Source of the DNA: Bacillota bacterium
GTDB lineage: Bacteria; Bacillota_I; Bacilli_A; RF39; UBA660
DNA: 48,972 nt
Reading direction: 5' to 3'
NCBI GenBank assembly: GCA_015059305.1
Contig: SVAQ01000010.1
Span: 1-48,972 of the forward strand
In this document: piece after piece, positions 38,779 through 47,711 of the stretch
Position numbering within the stretch: the stretch's first letter is position 1
Layout of the letters: each line of letters opens with the position of its first letter
Notes under the pieces: generated by a model
Seen by the model: the letters and a program-made list of their open reading frames with translations, nothing else
Told to the model about the DNA's origin: nothing
Databases searched by the model: none
Translations under genes and position numbers: made by a program

Positions 38779-38883
38779 TTACATTAATTCAATTAATACT
38801 CTTGCAAAAGCAATACCGAAAAGCACCATTGACACTGAAAACACTACACTTAATATAATATTTTTTTTATCAGACTTATTCAT
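38779..38883 (-). CDS. Small single-span membrane peptide (34 aa), unlisted ORF
   Basis: An ATG at 38883 with SD GGAGATA eight bases upstream opens a 34-codon frame ending TAA. The peptide begins MNKSDKKN, has a hydrophobic stretch from about residue 9 to 30 (IILSVVFSVSMVLFGIAFAR...), and ends ELM. Spacing is very tight: 10 bases after the histidine-phosphatase-like gene and 2 bases before the acyltransferase ATG. The acyltransferase lacks its own SD, so translation of this peptide probably drives it. I know no homolog. A regulatory subunit of a neighbouring membrane enzyme is possible. Confidence 0.65.
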   Translation of the reverse strand: MNKSDKKNIILSVVFSVSMVLFGIAFARVLIELM

Positions 38884-38893
38884 AAATATCTCC

Positions 38894-39511
38894 TTATATA
38901 TCAATTACTTTTATATCTACTACTTTTTTATTATCAAAAGTTATTTTAACAATATCACAATCTTTTTCTGATTCATTATAAACTACATTCTCACCATACT
39001 CGACAACTAAATTATCATCAAGATTATAACCAGGTTTACCATGTTTAATTAAATAGCCAAGCATAGTTCTTTTATGAGTAAAAACCGCAACTTTGCGATT
39101 ACCATTTAAATAAATTATTTTACTCATTACCTTTTCGATTCTATTTCCAACTTCCTCAAGTGATTCACCGTTATTAAGCTTAATATTAAAATCATGATTT
39201 TGCATAAATTTTACCATTTTTAAGCTTTTATTACGAAGATCCCCTACTTTACAATCATTTAAATCTTCATCTACAAGAATATTTTTATTTAAACGCTCTG
39301 CTAAATACTTAGCACTTGATAAAGATGACGCGAACATCGACGAATAAATTAATGTCACATCATTAAATTCTTCATTTAATGATAAATCTCTAGCTAAAGT
39401 TTCTCCCTCAACCGAAAGTGGTCGAGTCATTTTCTTTTTTTCGATATCTTGCTTATCAGCATAAGTTAAATTATTTTCAAATAAATTATTACAAATTAAA
39501 TATACTTCCAT
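38894..39511 (-). CDS. Histidine-phosphatase-fold protein lacking the RHG motif
   Basis: A 205-residue member of the phosphoglycerate-mutase/histidine-phosphatase superfamily by pattern: PLSVEGETLARDL, a YSSMFASSLSSAKYLAERL segment, NNGESLEEVGNRI and a late VAVFTHKRTMLGYL that fits the second conserved His. The N-terminal L-x-R-H-G, which carries the phosphate-accepting His, reads L-I-C-N-N (residues 5-9), so catalysis by the usual route is unlikely. It may be a pseudoenzyme, perhaps binding a phosphorylated ligand. ATG at 39511 is one base from the DUF368 gene, with GAGGAG upstream. It is part of the long operon. Confidence 0.72.
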   Translation of the reverse strand: MEVYLICNNLFENNLTYADKQDIEKKKMTRPLSVEGETLARDLSLNEEFNDVTLIYSSMFASSLSSAKYLAERLNKNILVDEDLNDCKVGDLRNKSLKMVKFMQNHDFNIKLNNGESLEEVGNRIEKVMSKIIYLNGNRKVAVFTHKRTMLGYLIKHGKPGYNLDDNLVVEYGENVVYNESEKDCDIVKITFDNKKVVDIKVIDI

Positions 39512-39512
39512 T

Positions 39513-40352
39513 TTACTCCTCTTTCAAATATTTAAACGAAATAACAAACCCCACTGCAAATAGCACTATTCCTATAATAAATTCTATAATATTAAACGTA
39601 TAACCAAATAATGAAATAATAACATTTATCACTGAAGCACAAACAAAACCAATAATTGCAAAGTATGTCTTTTTTTCAAAATTATCTAAAAAATATTCCA
39701 TGATCTTTGAAAAAAGAACCACACCAATTAACATACCAATACCAAATACTCCTACTATTAATATGTTAGTAGCTATGTTTTGGAATTTAACTAAACTTGA
39801 TATTACTTCTAATAAAGGTTCATAATAACCTAAAATAACTAACATAACTGAACCACTAACGCCCGGTACGATCATACTTCCTGCACCTACAACACCAACA
39901 GCAAATAAAGCCAAAAGACCTAAAGCATTTGTTGTTATTGTGGCATATCTTCCTCCACTAGCAAGTGAAATCCCTATTAAAATTACAATTCCTAAGAGAG
40001 TAAAAACAATATTACTAAAACGATAATCTTTTTTAGTCTTTATAACAAGCATTGGAATGCCTCCTATAATTAGGCCTACAAAGAATAATAAAGTCGCAAT
40101 TGGGAATTTTTTCAATGTAAAATTTAAAACTAAACAACTAACAATACAAGAACTCACTACCCCAAGAGCTAAACTAACAATAAATTTCCATTCTTTCTTA
40201 AAACATTTAAAGATATTATTAACAACATTTAATATCTTTTTATAAATTCCCATGACAATTGCTAAAACACTAGAACTAACAGGAAAAATGATTCCTAAAC
40301 CTATAATAAACCCCTTTATAAAAGTTACTAACCAAGTATCTTTTTTTTTCAT
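39513..40352 (-). CDS. DUF368 / PopT-type polyprenyl-phosphate transporter
   Basis: A 279-residue membrane protein with about eight hydrophobic helices. The start KGFIIGLGIIFPVSSSVLAIV and the repeated VGAGSMIVPGVSGSVMLVILG fit the DUF368 family. Members of this family were shown to recycle undecaprenyl-phosphate across the membrane (PopT), returning the lipid carrier for peptidoglycan and teichoic acid synthesis. ATG at 40352 overlaps the rmuC stop (TAATG). The link to envelope genes in this operon supports that role. Confidence 0.87.
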   Translation of the reverse strand: MKKKDTWLVTFIKGFIIGLGIIFPVSSSVLAIVMGIYKKILNVVNNIFKCFKKEWKFIVSLALGVVSSCIVSCLVLNFTLKKFPIATLLFFVGLIIGGIPMLVIKTKKDYRFSNIVFTLLGIVILIGISLASGGRYATITTNALGLLALFAVGVVGAGSMIVPGVSGSVMLVILGYYEPLLEVISSLVKFQNIATNILIVGVFGIGMLIGVVLFSKIMEYFLDNFEKKTYFAIIGFVCASVINVIISLFGYTFNIIEFIIGIVLFAVGFVISFKYLKEE

Positions 40353-41419
40353 TATCTTGTTTCGATCTCCTTTATATCAACACGATTAATTGAATCAAAT
40401 CTTTTTGTTATTTTATCGGTTGTTGTTGTAATTTCATCTACAGAATTATTAACTGCTTTTATATTTTTTGATAGCTTATCCCAACGCTCTTTATATCTTA
40501 TAAATTCAACACTTAATTTATTTAATTCTTCATGAATAACCTTAGCATATTTGTCTCTTTCAATATTTTTGATAATCATTGAAATTGTCGATAAAGTAGA
40601 TATTAGTGTAGTTGGTCCTGTAATCCAAACATTATTGTTATAAGCATATGTTATTAGTTCTGGATGATATGCATTTATTTCTGCGAAAATTGCTTCGGCA
40701 GGTAAAAACATAATTGCTTCATCCGATGTAACTCCAGGAACTATATACTTGTCTTTAATATCATTAATATGCTTTTTTACATCCGCTACAAAAAGTTTTT
40801 CAGCCATCAATCTTTCTTCTTTAGTTTTACTTCGATCAGTCATTCTTTGATAATTTTCTAAAGGAAACTTACTATCGATTGAAATGGTTCCTAACGGCGC
40901 TGGAGCAAATAATAATGCATCAACAATAAATCCATTTTCAAATTTATATTGCGATTTATAAATGCCATTACTACTAGAACCAAAAGCATTATTTAAAATA
41001 TATTCTAAGTTAACTTCTCCGAAAGTACCTCTTGTCTTTTTATCAGTTAAAACACTTTGAAGAGAAATAATATCTCCTGATAAATCATCTATTTTCTTTT
41101 GAGCTTCATCAATTTTAGAAAGTCTTTCTAAAACATTCATAAATGTTTTATTACTTTTTTCAAAGTTCTTATCTAATCTTTCATTAACAGCATCATTAAT
41201 ATACATTAATTTTCTTTCAATATTTTGACTTAATTTTTCAAAATCCCCATTTAAATCTCTTGCGAAATTAAATTTAAATTCGCCAATTTCTTTGGTTATA
41301 TTAGTTTCAAACTTCCCTAATTTTTCAACTATTTCACTATTGTTATTTTTCTTAGTGATTAAAATGATTAGAAAAACAATTATAACTACTAAAAGTCCTA
41401 TAATTATGTACTCTATCAT
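40352..41419 (-). CDS. rmuC: DNA recombination protein RmuC
   Basis: A 355-residue RmuC-like protein: an N-terminal membrane helix (residues about 3-22), a coiled coil to about residue 120, then the nuclease-like core with TRGTFGEVNLEYIL, SIDSKFPLENY, DEAIMFLPAEAIFAEI and WITGPTTLISTLSTI. RmuC limits rearrangements such as inversion at short inverted repeats, with the PD-(D/E)xK-like fold proposed as a nuclease. GGAGG precedes ATG at 41419, which overlaps the stop of the PH-domain gene. Confidence 0.93.
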   Translation of the reverse strand: MIEYIIIGLLVVIIVFLIILITKKNNNSEIVEKLGKFETNITKEIGEFKFNFARDLNGDFEKLSQNIERKLMYINDAVNERLDKNFEKSNKTFMNVLERLSKIDEAQKKIDDLSGDIISLQSVLTDKKTRGTFGEVNLEYILNNAFGSSSNGIYKSQYKFENGFIVDALLFAPAPLGTISIDSKFPLENYQRMTDRSKTKEERLMAEKLFVADVKKHINDIKDKYIVPGVTSDEAIMFLPAEAIFAEINAYHPELITYAYNNNVWITGPTTLISTLSTISMIIKNIERDKYAKVIHEELNKLSVEFIRYKERWDKLSKNIKAVNNSVDEITTTTDKITKRFDSINRVDIKEIETR

Positions 41420-41832
41420 TATCTATTTCCTCCTGTACTATTTATTATTTTCAAAAGAGCTTCATCCATTTTCTCAGGACTAATAAATATTTCTTTTCCT
41501 TTACCTTTAAGGATTATTCCTATTCTTTTTTTACTAGTCGCATAAGAAAGGCGATTATTACTTGTAATATAACTTTTTTTAATATCACGATATTTAATTT
41601 TCTTAACAAAAAGACCCACTCTAATAACTAATTGTTTTTTATCAAAGAAATAACTTCGAGCATAAAAATGGAACATTATAATACCGGTTATTACAGTAAA
41701 AATAATTCCCAAACTCAAATATAAAGCATTAACATTTAAGATAATTACTAAAAATGATAACACTAAACAAAAAATAAAATAACAATTACATAAAACATAA
41801 TATGTATTATCGACATAAGCTTTTAACTTCAT
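41419..41832 (-). CDS. Membrane protein with bacterial PH-like domain
   Basis: A 137-residue protein. Two hydrophobic helices lie at about 15-33 and 38-60, then a beta-rich segment (QLVIRVGLFVKKIKYRDIKK, then KRIGIILKGKGKEIFISPEKMDE) that resembles small bacterial PH domains of the bPH_4 type. Function is unknown; such proteins sit at the membrane. The ATG at 41832 is chosen because AGGATGG lies upstream and a TATAAT at 41850-41855 would make an earlier ATG nearly leaderless. It is the first gene of the ten-gene operon that ends with addA. Confidence 0.7.
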   Translation of the reverse strand: MKLKAYVDNTYYVLCNCYFIFCLVLSFLVIILNVNALYLSLGIIFTVITGIIMFHFYARSYFFDKKQLVIRVGLFVKKIKYRDIKKSYITSNNRLSYATSKKRIGIILKGKGKEIFISPEKMDEALLKIINSTGGNR

Positions 41833-41849
41833 ATTTACCATCCTATTCC

Positions 41850-41855
41850 ATTATA
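41850..41855 (-). promoter_or_regulatory. Probable -10 of the 11-kb operon
   Basis: TATAAT on the minus strand just before the PH-domain gene. The -35 (TTTTAA at 41873-41878) is weak and overlaps the asnB-like terminator. Confidence 0.45.
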
Positions 41856-41856
41856 C

Positions 41857-41883
41857 TAAAAAACCCCTTTATTTAAAAGGGGT
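41857..41883 (-). terminator. Terminator of the asnB-like gene
   Basis: On the minus strand ACCCCTTT pairs with AAAGGGGT, followed by a T tract; it is a strong GC-rich stem. Confidence 0.92.
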
Positions 41884-41887
41884 GTAA

Positions 41888-43588
41888 TTAATCAAAATAT
41901 TCTTGATACCAAATTAAAAAACAATATAAACTAAAAATTTGTTTAGAATAATCTTTTTTACCTACATAAGTATCATTTAATAACTTTAAAACCTGTTTTT
42001 GATTAAAAAATAACTGTGACTTTTCAGATGTTAAAACTTTTAAAAACTCATGATAATATTCATTTGTTTGCATCCATTTTCGAAGTGGAACAGGAAAACC
42101 TAATTTCTTATTTTGATAAACATCATTAGGTATAATATCTTTAGCTACGTTTCTAAGAATATTCTTAGTCATATTATTACTTATCTTATAAGAAGACGGA
42201 ACTGTGCTTGCTATATCTACTAATCCTTGATTTAAAAATGGCATAATTACTTCTATATTATTGGCTATGCACATTCTTTCAATAGCATTAACTTCGGCAT
42301 TAAGCCAATAATTAATATCGATAATTTGCATTTGCTCAAGTTCATCATATTCATCTTTGATAATTTTATTGTGCTCTATTATATTATTTTTTATTTTTCT
42401 TTTTAAAAGCTTATTTAAAGTTCTTTCATTAAAGATTCTAGATACTCCCGTATAATTTTCTTTAATGTTTCCACATCGTCGCAAAAGAAAATTAATCCCC
42501 TTTATTTCAGGTAAATGCCGGCAAACATTAAAAATACTTTTCCTTATAAATTTAGGTATTTTATAATATTTTTTATACTTTACCGTATCTAAATAAGTAT
42601 TATATCCTGCAAAAAGTTCATCAGCACCTTCTCCAGAATAAATATATTTATATTTACTTTTAACTTCCTTTGCTCCAAAATAAAGAGCTATAACCGCAGG
42701 ATCCATACAAGGTTCATCTAATAAAGATTGTACAATATTAATTGACTCCAAAAACACTTCTTTATTAAGTTTTTTTACATTATTTTGAATATTTAGAGCG
42801 TTACATAACATTGTAGTATGGTAACTTTCACTATACTCTTTTTCATCATAACTTACAGTATATGTGTCTTTTACTTTACTATTACTAGCAATTAAAGACG
42901 AATCAATTCCACTTGATAAAAACGAAGCGGTATCTTTTTGATATTTAAAATTCTTTTTTATATTATCTTTAATCTTTTGGACTAACTCTTCTTCATCAAA
43001 AACTAAATTTTTAAACGTAAATTCATAAAATCTTTTTTGTTTTATTTTCCCGTCATGGTAAACAACGTAACTTCCCGCAGGCACTTTAAATATCCCTTTA
43101 AATATCGTTTCGTCAGAGGGATTAGTTTGATATAAAAAATAGTCTTTTAAAATATAATTATTAATACATTTTTCATATATGCCGTTTTCTAAAATACATT
43201 TTATTTCGCTACCAAAGGAAAAATTATCCTTAGTGTAATAAAGAGGCTTTCTTCCAAATGGATCTTTTGCTAATATAACCTTTTTGTTTTTCTTATCATA
43301 AATAACAATAGAAAAAGATCCTTTTATTTTACTAAAAGCATCTTCTTGATATTTTTTATATAAATTTATTATATAATCTTCTGTAGTTTTTGATTTATGT
43401 TCAATATTTCCATCGAATAAAACAACATAATCTTTCGTTTCATAAATACATTTCTTATCAACAGAGCATTTAGCTAGACTAATAAAATCATCTTCATAAT
43501 AGAACTGATGTTTCCCTCGATATGAAATAACATCTAGCATCTTTTTTAAGAAGTTTGGTTTATTTATTTGTCCAACTATTCCACTCAT
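41888..43588 (-). CDS. Asparagine-synthetase-like amidotransferase with degenerate glutaminase
   Basis: A 566-residue AsnB homologue. The C-terminal ATP-pyrophosphatase has the PP-loop SSGIDSS (225-231), GEGADELFAGYNTY and, later, RNVAKDIIP and FPVPLRKWM, so this half looks intact. The N-terminal glutamine amidotransferase does not: position 2 is Ser, not the catalytic Cys; the usual RGPD is RGKH (24-27); and the NGEIYN segment reads DGNIEH (59-64). It may use ammonia or another donor, or amidate a cell-wall target. Its ATG overlaps the LTA-synthase-like stop by 4 bases, and its terminator follows. Confidence 0.87.
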   Translation of the reverse strand: MSGIVGQINKPNFLKKMLDVISYRGKHQFYYEDDFISLAKCSVDKKCIYETKDYVVLFDGNIEHKSKTTEDYIINLYKKYQEDAFSKIKGSFSIVIYDKKNKKVILAKDPFGRKPLYYTKDNFSFGSEIKCILENGIYEKCINNYILKDYFLYQTNPSDETIFKGIFKVPAGSYVVYHDGKIKQKRFYEFTFKNLVFDEEELVQKIKDNIKKNFKYQKDTASFLSSGIDSSLIASNSKVKDTYTVSYDEKEYSESYHTTMLCNALNIQNNVKKLNKEVFLESINIVQSLLDEPCMDPAVIALYFGAKEVKSKYKYIYSGEGADELFAGYNTYLDTVKYKKYYKIPKFIRKSIFNVCRHLPEIKGINFLLRRCGNIKENYTGVSRIFNERTLNKLLKRKIKNNIIEHNKIIKDEYDELEQMQIIDINYWLNAEVNAIERMCIANNIEVIMPFLNQGLVDIASTVPSSYKISNNMTKNILRNVAKDIIPNDVYQNKKLGFPVPLRKWMQTNEYYHEFLKVLTSEKSQLFFNQKQVLKLLNDTYVGKKDYSKQIFSLYCFLIWYQEYFD

Positions 43589-45528
43589 TTAATATAATCC
43601 CACACAATCTTGTAATAATTTTTATCCATAATATATTTACTCATATTGATTTTATTGCGCACAACTTGATTCATCGTTTTAACATAAGTATCATCTACTC
43701 CATCAGTTTTAGCAACAAAATCTCCTGAAGAAGCAAAATACGTTCCTTTGTCAGACACCCATGAATTATTACCAAACATTGCAAGTCCTGGAGTATTTGA
43801 TAAGATATCTTTTCCAATAATTAATCTTGAATCATAATCAAGACCAAAAACATTATAAATTGTTGGTAAAACATCTATTTGGCTTCCTACCTTTTGGATT
43901 CTTGTTGTTTCAATACTTGGGTTCCATAAAATAAAATTACTGCGATTTATTTCTACTACGTCATCTTTTTCATATGTTGCAGCCTCATTTACTTGTGATG
44001 CAGTTAGTTCATATGGATAATGATCTCCCACGAAAGCAATTACTGTATTTTCAAGTTTACCAGCCTGTTCTAATTTTTGAATTAATAATTCAAGCGCTCT
44101 ATCAAATTCCATTTGCGCAGCAAGATAAGCAAGAAGTGGTTCACTATAGCCAAGATTTAAAGCCTCAATTTCTGCACGATGTTTTCTTGACATAGCATTT
44201 CCACCCCAAGAATATCCAGCATGACCTGATACAGATGCATAAAATACCATAAAAGGTTCTTCGGAATTGATATAATCACTATACGTTGCTTCAATCATTT
44301 CGACATCACTCTGAGGCCATTGACCACAGTTAATATCTTTTTCAAGACCATTATAGCAAGCTTTATAATAATCAAATCCTAATCTATTTAGATAAGTATC
44401 TCGATTTTGAAAAGTATAAGAATTATTATGGTAAGCATAAGTATTATAGCCTTCATTTTTAAACAAAGTTGCTACTCCCATCGGGAATGAATTTATTCCG
44501 CTTCTAAACTGTGATAATGAACTAAAATTAGCATATAACCCAGTCAAATATTGAAATTCTCCGCCAATAGTACTATATATAGTTGGCGTATAAAAGTTTT
44601 CAAATACAAAGCCATTATTAGCTAATTTGTAAAGCGTTGGCGTTGTATCTTTTCTAACCGCAATTTCATTAAAACTTTCTGCCATTATTAGTATTAAATT
44701 TTTTCCTTCAAACATACCTGTATATTCATTTTGAAGTGTTCCTGTTTCATTTTGAAAATATGAAGTCATCGTTTTAATAGTTTCGTCGTTAGTATTATTA
44801 TTTAATCCTTCAAAATCGATATTTAAATTATTATAATCATATACTATTTCTTCAGGTAAAACATCTTCGGGTAAAAGTGTACTGTTATCAATAATTAACT
44901 TTTCTTCAAAACCGAAGATCACACGATAAAGATCAACTGAGAAAGTATTTAATATTCCTACTTTTTCAATATTTAAAGACGGATTATTAACATGATGATA
45001 TAGTTCATATGCTGAGTAATCTTCATTTTTACCGATATTTAGTCCAACATAGTAAATACCAAAACTAAAAAGTAAAGCTACTATCGTAAGAAGCATTCGA
45101 CGTGAGTTATTTCTTTTAAAAGATATTCTTTTTCTAAAAATAGCCCCCAAAATAACGGGCATAAACATTAAAATAATTGCCCAGCTTCTTTTCAATGTTT
45201 CTATGACAGCTTTTCCCATAAAATCACCAACTTGGTCAGCAATTTGTAAAATTGAAAAAGAAATATAAAAATCAAAGAAACTTTTTACTACATATTGCGC
45301 AGAAAACCACAACGCTATAATACTAAGAATTGTAAAGAACGTGATTTTATTTCCCTTTTCTTTAAATATCTTTGATATACCAAAAGCAAACAATGAAAAG
45401 AAAAGAATAAATAATATCATATTGACATTTGATAATCTAAATACATTATCCATAATAAGAATTCGATATAAAAATTCCATATATAGAAAACTTACAAAAT
45501 AAACTAATAATAAACTAACTTTTTTCAT
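43585..45528 (-). CDS. LTA-synthase-like sulfatase-fold membrane enzyme
   Basis: A 647-residue protein with about five N-terminal membrane helices (residues up to about 165), then an outward alkaline-phosphatase/sulfatase-fold domain. Metal and catalytic landmarks: MAESFNE (Glu ligand), PTIYSTIGGEF, in which the Thr matches the LtaS nucleophile, and GDHYPYEL (Asp-His ligands). LtaS moves glycerol-phosphate from phosphatidylglycerol to build lipoteichoic acid; related enzymes move phosphoethanolamine. ATG at 45528 is preferred to TTG at 45540. It lies 25 bases after tex and is coupled to the asnB-like gene by ATGA. Confidence 0.88.
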   Translation of the reverse strand: MKKVSLLLVYFVSFLYMEFLYRILIMDNVFRLSNVNMILFILFFSLFAFGISKIFKEKGNKITFFTILSIIALWFSAQYVVKSFFDFYISFSILQIADQVGDFMGKAVIETLKRSWAIILMFMPVILGAIFRKRISFKRNNSRRMLLTIVALLFSFGIYYVGLNIGKNEDYSAYELYHHVNNPSLNIEKVGILNTFSVDLYRVIFGFEEKLIIDNSTLLPEDVLPEEIVYDYNNLNIDFEGLNNNTNDETIKTMTSYFQNETGTLQNEYTGMFEGKNLILIMAESFNEIAVRKDTTPTLYKLANNGFVFENFYTPTIYSTIGGEFQYLTGLYANFSSLSQFRSGINSFPMGVATLFKNEGYNTYAYHNNSYTFQNRDTYLNRLGFDYYKACYNGLEKDINCGQWPQSDVEMIEATYSDYINSEEPFMVFYASVSGHAGYSWGGNAMSRKHRAEIEALNLGYSEPLLAYLAAQMEFDRALELLIQKLEQAGKLENTVIAFVGDHYPYELTASQVNEAATYEKDDVVEINRSNFILWNPSIETTRIQKVGSQIDVLPTIYNVFGLDYDSRLIIGKDILSNTPGLAMFGNNSWVSDKGTYFASSGDFVAKTDGVDDTYVKTMNQVVRNKINMSKYIMDKNYYKIVWDYIK

Positions 45529-45552
45529 TTCCTCACCCAATACAATTTTATT

Positions 45553-47706
45553 TTACTCTCCTGGAGCCAAAAGTGATAGAGATACCTTCTCTTTTTCTAA
45601 ATTAACGTCAATAACACAACAATCAATAATATCTCCGACACTTAAAACTTCACTTGGATGTTTAATATATTTGTCACACATTTTTGATATGTGTACTAAT
45701 CCATCATTATGAAGCCCTATATCAATAAAAGCTCCAAAATCAATTACATTACGAACTGTCCCTTGTAATTTCATTCCTACTTTCAAATCTTTAATTTCCA
45801 AAATATCACTTTTTAAAAGTGGTTTAGGCATTTCATCACGAGGATCTCGATTTGGCTTTTGAAGTGACTTTATAATATCCTCAACTGTGTATTTATCACT
45901 ATCTAATTTATTAGCTAAATCTTCAGCGTTTTGACTAGATAAATTCTTTATCATTTTGTCTGTTCCGATGTCATTTTGGGTTAATCCAATTTCTTTTAAT
46001 AACTTACTTGCTACATCATAACTTTCTGGATGGATATCCGTTTTATCAAATACATTTTCTCCATCTAAAACCCGCATAAACCCAATTGCTTGTTCAAACG
46101 TTTTATCACTAAGTAATTTAGCTTTTTTTATTTGTGCACGAGAAGTAATCTTACCTTTTTCTTCACGATAACTTATAATTTTTTCAATATTCTTTTTTGT
46201 AATACCTGATATATATTTTAACAGTGATGGACTTGCTGTATTAATATTTACTCCGACACTATTAACGGCTTTACTTACAACAAAATCTAAAGAATCTGAT
46301 AGTTTTTTATCTGATACATCATGTTGATATAGACCTACTCCTATACTTTCCGGGTCAATTTTAACCAGTTCTGCTAAAGGATCTTGTAATCTTCTACCAA
46401 TACTTACAGCACTTCTTTCTTCAACATGTAAATTAGGAAATTCTTCAATAGCAAGTTTTGAAGCACTATATACACTAGCTCCTGCTTCTGAAACAATAAT
46501 ATATTCAACTTTACGATCTATACTTTTAATTACATCAATAATAAATTTTTCACTTTCTCTAGAAGCTGTACCATTACCAATAGCTACAATATCAATATTA
46601 TATTTATTAATAATATCGATTGTTTTTTTCTTGGCTTCTTCATATTTTTTAACAGGTTCATGAGGATAAATTTTTTCAATTAATTCAACTTTACCAACAG
46701 GATTTAATACAGCAAGTTTGCACCCCGTTCTAAATGCTGGATCTAGGCCTAAAACCATTTTTCCTTTCATCGGAGGAGTCATAAGTAGACTTTCTAAGTT
46801 CTTAGCAAAATTTTCAATAGCGGTTTCTTCTGCATTTTCAGAAAGTTCACTTCTTACTTCACGTTCAACGCTAGGTTTTATAAGTCTTTTATATGAATCC
46901 TTAATAGCATTTTCAACTATTTCAACCACAAAACTATCTGGATTTTTAATAACTTTTGAATTTAGAAAACTAATTATTTCCTCATCATTAACATTAATAT
47001 TTACTGTTAAAACTTTTTCCTTTTCAGCACGGTTAATTGCTAAAATTCGATGAGACTTAATTTCTTTAACATTTTCTGAATAATCATAATACATCTCATA
47101 TGTTTTCTTTTCATCTTCAGCATCTTTCTTTTTTTTACAAATTATTTGACCGTTTTTATAAAAATATGAACGAATCCATTTACGATAGTAAGCATTATCA
47201 CTAATATACTCCGCAATAATATAACCTGCTCCTTCGATTGCACTTGCTGTATCTTTTACTTTATCATTAATGAATTTTTTAGTTAAAGATTCCATATCAC
47301 CACTTACCGGAAAACTCATAATCATTTTTGCAAGCGGTTCTAATCCATTGTTAATCGCATCAGTCGCTTTCGTTTTTTTCTTTTCTTTATATGGGCGATA
47401 TAAATCTTCGACTTCAACAAGTTTCTTACATTCTAGAATTTTATTTTTTAATTCTTCCGTCATTAAACCTTTTTCGTCAATTAATCTAATAACATCTTCT
47501 TTCCTTTTTAATAGTCCTACTTCATATTCATAAACTTCATTAATCTTACGGATTTGTTCTTCATCTAAAGCTCCGGTGGCTTCTTTACGATATCTTGCTA
47601 TAAAGGGTATTGTATTTCCTTCCTCTAAAAGTTTTAAAACCGCTACTACACCACTTTCTTTAATATTTAAATTAATACATATATCTTTAATTATATTTTC
47701 ATTCAT
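45553..47706 (-). CDS. tex: Transcription accessory RNA-binding protein Tex
   Basis: A 717-residue Tex/YqgF-family protein: an N-terminal helical region (TIPFIARYRKEATGALDEEQ), the YqgF-like core with GLDPAFRTGCKLAVL and AIGNGTASRE, helix-hairpin-helix (about residues 480-550) with SVGVNINTASPSLL, and the C-terminal S1 domain (VGMKLQGTVRNVIDFGAFID). Tex binds nucleic acid and affects transcription in many bacteria. ATG at 47706 lies 5 bases from the ASCH gene. It is followed closely by the LTA-synthase-like gene. Confidence 0.96.
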   Translation of the reverse strand: MNENIIKDICINLNIKESGVVAVLKLLEEGNTIPFIARYRKEATGALDEEQIRKINEVYEYEVGLLKRKEDVIRLIDEKGLMTEELKNKILECKKLVEVEDLYRPYKEKKKTKATDAINNGLEPLAKMIMSFPVSGDMESLTKKFINDKVKDTASAIEGAGYIIAEYISDNAYYRKWIRSYFYKNGQIICKKKKDAEDEKKTYEMYYDYSENVKEIKSHRILAINRAEKEKVLTVNINVNDEEIISFLNSKVIKNPDSFVVEIVENAIKDSYKRLIKPSVEREVRSELSENAEETAIENFAKNLESLLMTPPMKGKMVLGLDPAFRTGCKLAVLNPVGKVELIEKIYPHEPVKKYEEAKKKTIDIINKYNIDIVAIGNGTASRESEKFIIDVIKSIDRKVEYIIVSEAGASVYSASKLAIEEFPNLHVEERSAVSIGRRLQDPLAELVKIDPESIGVGLYQHDVSDKKLSDSLDFVVSKAVNSVGVNINTASPSLLKYISGITKKNIEKIISYREEKGKITSRAQIKKAKLLSDKTFEQAIGFMRVLDGENVFDKTDIHPESYDVASKLLKEIGLTQNDIGTDKMIKNLSSQNAEDLANKLDSDKYTVEDIIKSLQKPNRDPRDEMPKPLLKSDILEIKDLKVGMKLQGTVRNVIDFGAFIDIGLHNDGLVHISKMCDKYIKHPSEVLSVGDIIDCCVIDVNLEKEKVSLSLLAPGE

Positions 47707-47711
47707 CTTTA

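Noticed and set aside
46718..47053. 111-codon ORF opposite tex
   Set aside because: Tex is well supported on the other strand; this frame shows no motif or start signal.
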